Positions 30,733 through 38,699 of a DNA stretch of 64,000 nucleotides are shown here, one piece after another. The DNA comes from Pseudomonas fluorescens (lineage in GTDB: Bacteria; Pseudomonadota; Gammaproteobacteria; Pseudomonadales; Pseudomonadaceae). How positions within the stretch are numbered: position 1 is the first letter of the stretch; the number at the start of each line of letters is the position of its first letter. A model generated the notes under the pieces. The model was not told the DNA's origin, searched no databases, and saw only the letters and a list, made by a program, of their open reading frames with translations. The stretch lies in contig NZ_CABVHQ010000032.1 of the NCBI RefSeq assembly GCF_902497895.1, forward strand, positions 1 to 64,000, written 5' to 3'. A program made the position numbers and the translations under genes.

Positions 30733-31114
30733 GATGATCGAAGAGGTGAAGCTTTAATAAACGTTTTTTTTCTATAGGTAAAGTGTTTTTTGCTATGTGA
30801 GTCATCGTTACATCTGGTTTGCTGCTATAGGTAGTACGCAGAACGGTAGGTTGTATTGATTTTAACTGATTTCGAGTTTGTATGCTGTTTGTGCGATTAG
30901 TTGTTTTTGGTGCTCAAATAGATTTTTTGTAATCGCTTTATTATTAGCAGTGTTGTTATCATGTAGTGATACCTTGTTTGTTCGGTGTGCTTCCTTAAAT
31001 GTGTTTTGTGGAGCCAGATCAAGTGTTTTAGTCTCCAGTGTCATGGTATAGTGATTTTCCAATATTCTATATTGGCTGTTTGCATTACCCGATCTTGTTT
31101 GAGGTGACGTTGCT
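30733..31114. other. AT-rich upstream region of the GHKL-nuclease gene
   Basis: The promoter of the minus-strand ATPase-nuclease gene is expected in 30740-30860, where the sequence is AT-rich. The rest holds only the doubtful 60-codon frame listed next. Confidence 0.4.
30862..31044 (-). CDS. Doubtful 60-residue ORF
   Basis: From ATG 31044 the frame reads MTLETKTLDLAPQNTFKEAH and stays hydrophilic to the TAA, ending in QLIAQTAYKLEIS. It has only a weak GGA upstream. It lies between the decayed integrase and the ATPase-nuclease on the same strand. It could be a small cargo gene upstream of the ATPase-nuclease or chance. No family recognised. Confidence 0.25.
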   Translation of the reverse strand: MTLETKTLDLAPQNTFKEAHRTNKVSLHDNNTANNKAITKNLFEHQKQLIAQTAYKLEIS

Positions 31115-31505
31115 TGGTCCGGTCCACTGCTCCGCCTCTCGTTATAGTCTCGGCAAGGCTGCCAGCATTGCTTCGCGCAGGGGCATACCGGTTTCACGTA
31201 CTAAGTGAACGATGGCGGAGACTCGATGTTGTTCCTTTTTTCGAGCGCTTTAGCCCCCAAACCTTGCTCGGATTATAACTTGAACGCGTTGACCTCCTCG
31301 GAGCGCCGCAATGGTCCGGTTGACGCTGGGTAATCGGTTTGGGGCGGTGGCGATAGCAAGTTTACCCTGCTCAAGTTGCTGCCGAAGATGCCCTGCATAG
31401 TCCAACAAGGTCTGCCGATCGATCTACAGCGCATCGTTAAACCCCAGCCTATCCTCCGACCGACATCAACGTACAAACGCCTGCCAGAAGGTGAAACCAA
31501 AGCGA
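31115..31505 (-). pseudogene. Decayed duplicate of the island recombinase
   Basis: The minus-strand translation in one frame gives IDRQTLLDYAGHLRQQ, ATAPNRLPSVNRTIAALR and, after a break, ETGMPLREAMLAALPRL, all close copies of the intact recombinase at 31913-32893. In-frame stops stand where the intact copy has Trp (VRW) and Lys (ARKIDR) and after LPRL. About 100 codons are missing in the middle and both ends are lost. It is a remnant of a second, related element or a tandem duplication. Confidence 0.85.
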
Positions 31506-31643
31506 CTTTTTCAACAGAGTTGGCCGTTTTCTGCCTGTGATTACTGGCCGCCTTGGGGTGATCTTTCCTTTGGATTGCTGAGCTGGCTGACGTCTGTAAT
31601 ACATCGTGGCTGTAGGCTGGACTTTTGTCGCGAACAGAATTTC

Positions 31644-31916
31644 TTACGATTGAAACCACTGTTTTCCAAGGCGTAGGGCGATCAACTGTAGGGTTAGGCT
31701 GTAGTAATAGCGCGTCGCTTCTGATCGATCACCCATCCTGTGATCCAGAAACCATAGGACATGCTTACGCTGCCAAGTCCATGGATTGTCCCGTTGCCAG
31801 CGCTCAACAATTGCTGTTTGGATGGTCTGCGCCTGATGAATATGGCGTTGGCGCGTGGTGTGTGACCCGGTCAGGATGCCTGCCAGGAACAACTCCATAT
31901 CGAATGGCTTGCTCAT
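31644..31916 (-). CDS. Small partner protein of the recombinase
   Basis: A 90-residue protein with MELFLAGILTGSHTTRQRHIHQAQ and a basic, aromatic-rich middle (RWQRDNPWTWQRKHVLWFLDH). It has no signal peptide. Its ATG overlaps the recombinase stop by 4 nt, so the two are made together. Proteins of this type accompany Integrase_1-domain recombinases in Pseudomonas islands as I recall, but their role (helper of recombination or DNA binding) is not known to me. Confidence 0.72.
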   Translation of the reverse strand: MSKPFDMELFLAGILTGSHTTRQRHIHQAQTIQTAIVERWQRDNPWTWQRKHVLWFLDHRMGDRSEATRYYYSLTLQLIALRLGKQWFQS

Positions 31917-32893
31917 GTTCGACCCCCGATGTAAGCCGATACCACGTCGATACGGCTGTGTCCCAGCTCATAGCTGATTTGGTCTCGGGCCTCCCGGTCG
32001 AGATATCGGTCGAGTTGATAGCAATGGCCACCGTTGATGGGCGCGGGATGATGGGTGATTCGCTCATAGCGTTCGCATGCATAGGCTGACCGCAACTCGT
32101 GGAAACCTGTGAGGTTGTGCGTATGGAGAATGACCCGTGCGGGGCGGACGATTCCCCGTTGGAAGTCAAGGTAGCGTTCATTCGGTGCAAGCAGGTTGCG
32201 GCTGCCGTCGGGCGAGACCTGTTCGGCAAACCTCAGCGCATCACGAATATGCTCATCCACCGTAATCCAGCGAGGTGCCGAGGCACCGGAGCGGCCACCT
32301 TTGGTGCCATCCTGGATGTTGATCTTGCCGTAGTGTTCGGCCTCACGTTTTAGGCGCGGTAGGTTGGCCAAAATGGCCTCACGCAAGCGCATGCCGGTGG
32401 CTCGGGCCAACTGCGCGATGGCCGCAGCGCGCGGCTGCTGGTGTTCGCAAAGCACCTCGACGATCTGCTTCACGTGTTCGCGGTCTTGGCCTTGCGGCAC
32501 CGAGCGACGAACACTGGTGCGGCGCATCCCCAGCACCTTGCTCGGACTCGGCACTTTCACATACTGATCACCGCGAAGCGCGGCCATGGTCCGGTTCACG
32601 CTGGATAACCGGTTTTGCGCGGTGGCGATGCAGAGAGCCCCATGTTCAACTTGCTGCCGCAGATGTCCGGCGTAGTCCAGCAAGGTTTGCCGATCAATTT
32701 TTCGCGCATCGTTAAACCCCGGTCCATCCTCCGACCGACACCAGCGCACAAACGCCTGCCAGCGATCACTGTGCGCTTTGACCGTGCCGTAATGTCCGCC
32801 GCCAAACATGTCTTTCAATGCCTGCGGCCCGGCATAGCTCAGTTGCCGACCCCATCCAAAATTGCGCCCATCCCGTCTACCGACCAATGCCAT
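31913..32893 (-). CDS. Tyrosine recombinase, integrase-domain type (SAM_2/Integrase_1)
   Basis: A 326-residue tyrosine recombinase of the group often called integrase domain-containing protein. The N-terminal SAM-like core-binding region includes HSDRWQAFVRWCRSE and IDRQTLLDYAGHLRQQ. The catalytic part shows the first Arg in ATGMRLREAILANL, HELRSAYACERY for the second box and ELGHSRIDVVSAYIGG with the His and Tyr. AGAGGAG lies 7 nt before ATG 32893; an in-frame TTG two codons upstream is rejected. It differs from the P4-type integrase at the tRNA end, so the island contains two recombinase systems. It may act on its own attachment site. Confidence 0.86.
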   Translation of the reverse strand: MALVGRRDGRNFGWGRQLSYAGPQALKDMFGGGHYGTVKAHSDRWQAFVRWCRSEDGPGFNDARKIDRQTLLDYAGHLRQQVEHGALCIATAQNRLSSVNRTMAALRGDQYVKVPSPSKVLGMRRTSVRRSVPQGQDREHVKQIVEVLCEHQQPRAAAIAQLARATGMRLREAILANLPRLKREAEHYGKINIQDGTKGGRSGASAPRWITVDEHIRDALRFAEQVSPDGSRNLLAPNERYLDFQRGIVRPARVILHTHNLTGFHELRSAYACERYERITHHPAPINGGHCYQLDRYLDREARDQISYELGHSRIDVVSAYIGGRT

Positions 32894-33322
32894 GCTCAAA
32901 CTCCTCTCAAAGCCAAAACCCTTGAAACTTTCCCCACGTCATCCCGCCATGGATGTTGAGTGCTATCAGGGATCAAGGCCCCTGCGACCTGTGAGGGTTG
33001 TCCACTCACGCGGGACTGGCGGCTCTTTACGACCGGGAGCTTGGGCATCTCATGATCTGGCCTCCTGAACACTTCCGAAGACGTGGGCGGGTGGAGGCTG
33101 CGCTGGCTGACGAGACCAATGCCGCAAGATCCTGAGTCGGGTGAAGGCAGTGAAGCGATGACCGGGGCATGCCTGACTGTCAGTCAGGTGCAGTCCATTC
33201 CGTGGGCTGCGGCACCATCATCTGCATCACTGTTGCTGGCGACTTCGGTGGTTGTCACGCCGATTGTCACTAGGGGGAATGCCGCAAAGCCTTGTACGAG
33301 TTGGGCTGCAGCAGCGGTAGGA

Positions 33323-33357
33323 GCGCCCGTCTCTTTCCGGAAGAAAGAGACGGGCGC
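33323..33357. repeat. Perfect 15-bp inverted repeat
   Basis: GCGCCCGTCTCTTTC at 33323-33337 and GAAAGAGACGGGCGC at 33343-33357 pair without mismatch around CGGAA. No T run follows on either strand, so it is not a normal terminator. Confidence 0.8.
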
Positions 33358-33596
33358 AGGTTGGCGCAGTGAAATGGCCAAGAGGATAGGTTGCTGCAGG
33401 GCAGGAATGTAGAGGTATGAGTTGCCGCAGTGGGTACTCTGGTAGAAGTAGGCATCCATCACATCGCTGTGACTGTGCGAGCCGCCGGACGCTAATCGCA
33501 CTTGGGGGTGAACCACCACGATGTGGCGTAGCCTCAAAGGTTCTGGCTACCTGGGTTGCTGTCAACGACAGCGCTTTGCCCGATCTTTTCTACGCC

Positions 33597-33686
33597 TGTG
33601 GATAATTCGGGTCAAGGCTCGAATTTTCAGGAGTTCTGCGGCTGTGGATGAAATTATCCACCGGTGGAAATCAGTGGTTTTCCACA
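33597..33686. promoter_or_regulatory. Cluster of DnaA-box-like 9-mers
   Basis: TGTGGATAA at 33597 is a perfect DnaA box. TGTGGATGA at 33643, TTATCCACC at 33654 and TTTTCCACA at 33678 are one or two bases off, all within 90 nt. Such clusters mark origins or DnaA-regulated promoters. No replication gene is beside them, so the role is open. Confidence 0.45.
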
Positions 33687-33719
33687 GACAGTTGCGCGGG
33701 CTTTAGATTTTTTAAGTGA

Positions 33720-33764
33720 GGTCCATCCAAACAGGGCGGCTTTGCAGCCCTGTTTGGATGGACC
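33720..33764. repeat. Perfect 18-bp inverted repeat
   Basis: GGTCCATCCAAACAGGGC at 33720-33737 pairs without mismatch with 33747-33764, loop of 9 nt. It lies 41 nt past the end of the minus-strand integrase gene but has no T run, so it is more a structural or binding element than a simple terminator. Confidence 0.8.
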
Positions 33765-33805
33765 CGCGTGGATAAGCGGATCACTGAGATATAAAGACCG
33801 AGCGC

Positions 33806-35128
33806 TTACTCAGTTGCGCCACGTTTTGCTTTTAAGCGAGTGACGTTCGGTCCGGTCTGGTTCGCGAATTCGTGTGGAGTGACATGCTCCTGCCAGTTGG
33901 CCTCCAGGTACCGGCTCCACCAGTTCATGATCAGCCTGCGCTCCTCGATGAACTCGGCCTTGTGGATGTAAGCGGCGCGGACGTTGTTGCGCTCCTTGTG
34001 GCTCATCTGCCGTTCAATAGCTGTCTCCGACCACAATCCTGACTCGATCAGTGCGCTGCAGGCCATCGAACGAAATCCATGCCCGCAGATATCGGTTTTG
34101 GTGTCGTATCCCATCGTCCGAAGCGCGTTGTTCACGGTATTTTCGGACATGGGCTTCCAGGGTTTGGCATCCCCTGCGAAGACCAAGTCGAATTTGCCTG
34201 TGATTGCGTGGATCTGCTCAAGCAGGGCCACTGCTGGTGGCGATAAGGGTACTAAATGGATATCCCCTGCCATCTTAGTACCCCTTGTGGAAAAGGGTAC
34301 GCCCTCCAACGCGGGTCGAGTGTCCGGTATCTCCCAGGTGCCGCGCTTGAGGTCGAACTCTCTCCAGCGTGCGAAACGCAGCTCGCTGGATCGTACAAAC
34401 ACATGCAGCGACAGCATCACCGTCAGACGGGTAAGTGCTCGGCCTTTATAGGTGTCGATCCGCTCCTGCAGTTCCGGCAGTCGCGATAAGGGTAGAGCGG
34501 GGCGATGTACCACCCGCGGGGCTTTGATCGAGCCTTCGAGATCGTAAGCAGGGTTTATGGTGATAAGCCGGAGGCGCTTTGCCTCGCGCATGATGCTCTG
34601 CAGGTAGTTTTGTACCCTTAAAGCAACGTCGATCGTTCCGCGCTTCTTGATCGCTTCCAAGGGCTGCATAAGGTCATGGGTGTCGAGATCAACAAGGGCG
34701 CGTGCGCCGATCAGCGGGAATACGTGGGTTTTGAGGCGGCTCATCACAGTCTTCGAGTGGCCAGGTGCCCACTTGGCCGACATTTCCGTGTGCCAGTCCA
34801 GCGCAACGCTTTCAAAGGTTCTGCCTTTGATCACAGCTTCCGCCTTGGCTTGGTGCTTGGTTTCTATGGGATCAATGCCATCCGCCAGCATTCGCTTGAC
34901 CTCCAAGCGCTTGCGGCGCGCATCGGCGAGGCCGATGACGGGGTAGTTGCCGAACGAGGTCAGTCCTTCCCGTCCGTCAGGTTTGACGTAACGGAGCCGC
35001 CAGCCTTTGCGGCCATTGGGTTGGACTAGGAGGTAGAGGCCATCGCCGTCGAAAAGCTTGTAGGCGCGGTCTGTCGGTTTTGCCAAGCGGCAAGCTGCGT
35101 CAGAGAGCGGAGCTGTGGTGCGCGACAT
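33806..35128 (-). CDS. P4-type tyrosine integrase of the island
   Basis: A 440-residue site-specific recombinase. The N-terminal DUF4102 arm-binding domain is clear (LSDAACRLAKPTDRAYKLFD, GLYLLVQPNGRKGWRLRY). The catalytic domain shows Arg in FVRSSELRFARW, HGFRSMACSAL with the H-x-x-R box, and the nucleophile Tyr in NNVRAAYIHKAEF. GGGAG lies 8 nt before ATG 35128. Its start faces tRNA-Thr 172 nt away, the classic place of an integrase that recombines at a tRNA 3' end. TACCCTTAAA-like motifs in its promoter may be arm sites or autoregulatory sites. Confidence 0.93.
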   Translation of the reverse strand: MSRTTAPLSDAACRLAKPTDRAYKLFDGDGLYLLVQPNGRKGWRLRYVKPDGREGLTSFGNYPVIGLADARRKRLEVKRMLADGIDPIETKHQAKAEAVIKGRTFESVALDWHTEMSAKWAPGHSKTVMSRLKTHVFPLIGARALVDLDTHDLMQPLEAIKKRGTIDVALRVQNYLQSIMREAKRLRLITINPAYDLEGSIKAPRVVHRPALPLSRLPELQERIDTYKGRALTRLTVMLSLHVFVRSSELRFARWREFDLKRGTWEIPDTRPALEGVPFSTRGTKMAGDIHLVPLSPPAVALLEQIHAITGKFDLVFAGDAKPWKPMSENTVNNALRTMGYDTKTDICGHGFRSMACSALIESGLWSETAIERQMSHKERNNVRAAYIHKAEFIEERRLIMNWWSRYLEANWQEHVTPHEFANQTGPNVTRLKAKRGATE

Positions 35129-35230
35129 AAGGGTACTCCCTTTTATCGAAGTGACCTGTATCCCAAACTCTACCCTTAAAATGGTTGGAATCCACCAGTT
35201 TTTGACGGAAACCGATGGAGCGCCAAAACG

Positions 35231-35255
35231 AAAAAACCCGCCAGAAGGCGGGTTT
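35231..35255 (-). terminator. Terminator after tRNA-Thr
   Basis: AAACCCGCC at 35234-35242 pairs with GGCGGGTTT at 35247-35255. On the minus strand six T follow. It lies 45 nt after the tRNA 3' end and is carried by the island, replacing the displaced native terminator. Confidence 0.85.
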
Positions 35256-35300
35256 CTCGGGGGTTCAAGAGATTTTGAAAGCCTTCTCTGGAACCTTGTA

Positions 35301-35376
<76 letters not shown>

Positions 35377-35525
35377 GTGTTAGGGCGACGATTATATCGA
35401 TTGGTTTGGATCTGTAAACCCCTGAATTCAGACTATTTTTGCGTGGGGCGTGCTGATGCTTTGCGCTGGGGTGTGTGTGGGTTATCCGCGCCCTCGAATT
35501 GTCGACTTTAAAAGCCTCTGGAACG

Positions 35526-35555
35526 CCCCTTGGCCTGTCTTCACAGGCCAAGGGG
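35526..35555. terminator. Perfect hairpin after fdsD
   Basis: CCCCTTGGCCTGT at 35526-35538 pairs perfectly with ACAGGCCAAGGGG at 35543-35555. It stands 22 nt beyond the fdsD stop on the minus strand. It has no T run, so it may protect the mRNA end or act only weakly as terminator. Confidence 0.5.
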
Positions 35556-35577
35556 AATCCCAAGGGATTGTGTGAAC

Positions 35578-35799
35578 CTAAGCCTCCCAGCCCGCCCCAC
35601 TTACCGCCGCCTGCACCAGTGGGTGCAAGTCTGCCCCCTGATGCGCGGTCTGCCAGGCCAGCAACTCCTTGCGCATGCCGGGCGTCCAGAACAACTGCAG
35701 GTGATTGCGCACGCCGAGCACGGCTTGTTGCTGGTCCGGTTCGCCGGCGAAGTACTGGGCGATCTGGTTGGCCATCTTGATCAGGTTGGCGGTGCTCAT
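35578..35799 (-). CDS. fdsD: Formate dehydrogenase delta subunit
   Basis: A 73-residue protein matching the small FdsD subunit (MSTANLIKMANQIAQYFAGE, then RNHLQLFWTPGMRKEL). It is needed for assembly or stability of the soluble NAD-dependent molybdenum formate dehydrogenase. ATG 35799 overlaps the fdsA stop by 4 nt and has GAGGT 8 nt upstream; the open frame above belongs to fdsA's shadow. It is the last gene of the operon. Confidence 0.9.
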   Translation of the reverse strand: MSTANLIKMANQIAQYFAGEPDQQQAVLGVRNHLQLFWTPGMRKELLAWQTAHQGADLHPLVQAAVSGAGWEA

Positions 35800-38699
35800 C
35801 GGCGTACCTCGGCTTTTGTTCCGGCGCTGCGTGTCTGGCGGCGTTTGTCGAGCAGGCGGTGTTGTTCGTCGCTGAACTCCTGGTAGCGTTTTTGCCACTC
35901 GGAAGGGTGGTAGACGCGGCTGACTTCCACGGCGGTGACCTTGTACTCCGGACAGTTGGTGGCCCAGTCGGAGTTGTCGGTGGTGATGACGTTGGCCCCC
36001 GATTCAGGGAAGTGGAAGGTGGTGTACACCACTCCCGGGGCTACCCGTTCGGTGACCCGCGCACGCAGTACGGTCTGGCCGGCGCGGCTGCCGATGCCGA
36101 CCCAGTCACCTTCGTTGATGCCACGGCTCTCGGCGTCGGTCGGGTGGATTTCCAGGCGGTCTTCGGCGTGCCAGGCGACGTTGTCGGTACGCCGGGTCTG
36201 GGCGCCGACGTTGTACTGGCTGAGGATGCGCCCGGTAGTCAGCAGAAGGGGGTAGCGATTGTTGACCTTTTCCTCGGTGGGCACATAGCCGGTGAGCATG
36301 AAGCGCCCCTTGCCGCGCACGAATTCCTCGATGTGCATGGTCGGCGTGCCGTCCGGTGCCGCGGCGTTGCACGGCCATTGCAGGCTGCCGTGGCGCTCCA
36401 GTGAGGTGTAGCTGACGTGGCTGAAGGTCGGCGTCAGGCTGGCGATTTCATCCATGATTTCTGACGGGTGCCGGTAGTTCATGGGGTAACCCAGGGCGTT
36501 GGCCAGGGCCACTGTGCCTTCCCAGTCGGCCTTGCCGCCAAGAGGTTCCATGACCTTGCGCACCCGGGAGATGCGCCGCTCGGCGTTGGTGAAGGTGCCG
36601 TCTTTTTCCAGGAACGAGCTGCCCGGCAGGAACACGTGGGCGAACTTGGCGGTTTCGTTGAGGAAAATATCCTGCACCACCACGCATTCCATGGCCGACA
36701 GAGCCGCGGTGACGTGCTGGGTATTGGGGTCGCTCTGGGCGATGTCTTCACCCTGGCAATACAGGCCCTTGAAGCTGCCGCCCAGGGCTGCCTCGAACAT
36801 GTTGGGGATGCGCAGGCCCGGGTCGGGTTGCAGGGTGACGTTCCAGGCCTGTTCGAACTGCGCCCGTACCACCTCGTTGGAGATGTGCCGGTAGCCGGGC
36901 AGCTCGTGGGGGAAGGAGCCCATGTCGCAGGAGCCCTGAACGTTGTTCTGCCCACGCAGCGGGTTCACGCCCACGCCTTCGCGGCCGATGTTGCCGGTGG
37001 CCATGGCCAGGTTGGCGATGCCCATGACCGCGGTGCTGCCCTGGCTGTGTTCGGTGACGCCCAGGCCGTAGTAGATCGCCGCATTGCCGCCGGTGGCATA
37101 CAGACGGGCGGCGGCACGGATGTCGGCAGCGGCTACGCCGCAGATGGCGCCAAGGATCTCCGGCGAATTTTCCGCGCGGCTGACGAACTCGCTCCAGCGG
37201 GCGAAATCGCTGCCCTCGCAACGGGCGTCGATAAAGGCCTGGTCGAGCAGGCCTTCGGTGACGATGACGTGGGCCAGGGCGTTGAGCATGGCGACGTTGG
37301 TGCCCGGGCGCAGGGCCAGGTGCAGTTCGGCGCGGGCATGCACCGAGTCCACCAGATCAATGCGTCGTGGGTCGATGACAATCAGCCGGGCGCCTTCACG
37401 CAGGCGGCGTTTGAGCTGGGAGGCGAACACCGGGTGGGCGTCGCTGGGGTTGGCGCCCATCACCAGGATCACGTCGGCCTGCATCACCGAGTCGAAGCTC
37501 TGGGTGCCGGCGGACTCGCCCAGGGTTTGCTTCAAGCCGTAACCGGTAGGCGAGTGGCAGACCCGCGCACAGGTGTCGACGTTGTTGTTGCCGAAAGCGG
37601 CGCGCACCAGTTTTTGCACCAGGTAGGTTTCTTCGTTGGTGCAGCGGCTGGAGGTGATGCCACCAATGGAGTCACGACCGTATTTTTGCTGCAGCCGGCG
37701 GAATTCGCTGGCGGCGTAGGTCACCGCTTCATCCCAGCTGACTTCCTGCCAAGGGTCGTTGATGGACTTGCGGATCATCGGCTTGGTGATGCGATCCGGG
37801 TGGGTGGCGTAGCCCCAGGCAAAGCGCCCTTTGACGCAGGAGTGGCCGTGGTTGGCCTGGCCGTTCTTGTCTGGAACCATGCGCACCACCTGGTCGCCTT
37901 TCATCTCGGCGCGGAACGAGCAGCCCACGCCGCAATAGGCACAGGTGGTGATCACGCTACGTTCGGGCTGACCCAGTTCGACCACGCTTTTTTCCATCAG
38001 GGTCGCGGTGGGGCAGGCTTGCACACAGGCGCCGCAGGACACGCATTCCGAGTCGAGGAAGTTCTCGCCACCGGCGGCCGCGACCCGGGATTCGAAACCG
38101 CGTCCGGTAATGGTCAGGGCAAAGGTGCCCTGGGTTTCTTCGCAGGCGCGCACGCAGCGGTTGCAGACGATGCACTTGCTCGGGTCGTAGTCGAAGTAGG
38201 GGTTGGAGGTGTCCTTCAGGTCGGCCAGATGGTTGTCGCCTTCATAGCCGTAACGCACTTCCCGCAGGCCGACCTGGCCGGCTACGGTTTGCAGCTCGCA
38301 GTTGCCGTTGGCCGAGCAGGTCAGGCAGTCCAGCGGGTGATCGGAGATGTACAGCTCCATGACGTTGCGGCGCAGGGTCGCGAGCTTCGGCGTCTGGGTG
38401 TGCACGCTCATGCCTTCGCTGACCGGCGTGGTGCAGGACGCCGGGTAGCCGCGCATGCCGTCGATCTCCACCAGGCACATGCGGCAGGAGCCGAAGGCTT
38501 CCAGACTGTCGGTGGCGCATAGTTTGGGAATGGTGGTGCCCAGCAGCGCGGCGGCGCGCATCACCGAGGTACCTTCGGGCACGCTGATGCTGCGGCCGTC
38601 GATGTTCAGGGTGACCTGCACCTGGCTGTCGCGGGCCGGGGTTCCAAGGTCAAGAGTGCCGAGAGCGATATCTGTGGCAGGGTCGAAGAGATTGATCAT
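35796..38699 (-). CDS. fdsA: NAD-dependent formate dehydrogenase, molybdenum alpha subunit
   Basis: A 967-residue catalytic subunit oxidising formate to CO2. In order: a 2Fe-2S ferredoxin-like domain (GSCRMCLVEIDGMRGYPASC), a His-ligated 4Fe-4S segment (HPLDCLTCSANGNCEL), two 4Fe-4S clusters (CIVCNRCVRACEETQG and CVSCGACVQACPT), the CAYCGVGC cluster, and the bis-MGD domain with catalytic Cys-His in CARVCHSPTGYG. The C-terminal MGD-binding domain ends with NNRYPLLLTTGRILSQYN and later motifs. ATG 38699 overlaps fdsB by 4 nt. It works in the cytoplasm with FdsB and FdsG, which pass electrons to NAD. fdsC (the sulfurtransferase fdhD homologue) is absent from its usual place after fdsA. Confidence 0.94.
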   Translation of the reverse strand: MINLFDPATDIALGTLDLGTPARDSQVQVTLNIDGRSISVPEGTSVMRAAALLGTTIPKLCATDSLEAFGSCRMCLVEIDGMRGYPASCTTPVSEGMSVHTQTPKLATLRRNVMELYISDHPLDCLTCSANGNCELQTVAGQVGLREVRYGYEGDNHLADLKDTSNPYFDYDPSKCIVCNRCVRACEETQGTFALTITGRGFESRVAAAGGENFLDSECVSCGACVQACPTATLMEKSVVELGQPERSVITTCAYCGVGCSFRAEMKGDQVVRMVPDKNGQANHGHSCVKGRFAWGYATHPDRITKPMIRKSINDPWQEVSWDEAVTYAASEFRRLQQKYGRDSIGGITSSRCTNEETYLVQKLVRAAFGNNNVDTCARVCHSPTGYGLKQTLGESAGTQSFDSVMQADVILVMGANPSDAHPVFASQLKRRLREGARLIVIDPRRIDLVDSVHARAELHLALRPGTNVAMLNALAHVIVTEGLLDQAFIDARCEGSDFARWSEFVSRAENSPEILGAICGVAAADIRAAARLYATGGNAAIYYGLGVTEHSQGSTAVMGIANLAMATGNIGREGVGVNPLRGQNNVQGSCDMGSFPHELPGYRHISNEVVRAQFEQAWNVTLQPDPGLRIPNMFEAALGGSFKGLYCQGEDIAQSDPNTQHVTAALSAMECVVVQDIFLNETAKFAHVFLPGSSFLEKDGTFTNAERRISRVRKVMEPLGGKADWEGTVALANALGYPMNYRHPSEIMDEIASLTPTFSHVSYTSLERHGSLQWPCNAAAPDGTPTMHIEEFVRGKGRFMLTGYVPTEEKVNNRYPLLLTTGRILSQYNVGAQTRRTDNVAWHAEDRLEIHPTDAESRGINEGDWVGIGSRAGQTVLRARVTERVAPGVVYTTFHFPESGANVITTDNSDWATNCPEYKVTAVEVSRVYHPSEWQKRYQEFSDEQHRLLDKRRQTRSAGTKAEVRR

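Larger units (their letters stand above)
32894..33805. other. 912-bp non-coding segment with hairpins and DnaA-like boxes
   Basis: No frame here has convincing protein character. It holds a 15-bp perfect hairpin (33323-33357), four DnaA-box-like 9-mers (33597-33686) and an 18-bp perfect hairpin (33720-33764). It separates the two recombinase genes. An origin-like, attachment or regulatory role is possible. Confidence 0.5.

Noticed and set aside
31273..31676. Open frames in the decayed recombinase region
   Set aside because: They are other frames of the pseudogene; homology to the intact recombinase lies in a frame with stops.
33083..33565. Several 60-117 codon frames on both strands in the island gap
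   Set aside because: They overlap the perfect hairpin, lack ribosome binding sites and resemble no protein.
36468..38522. 684-codon frame antisense to fdsA
   Set aside because: Shadow frame; fdsA carries all cofactor motifs in the opposite frame.
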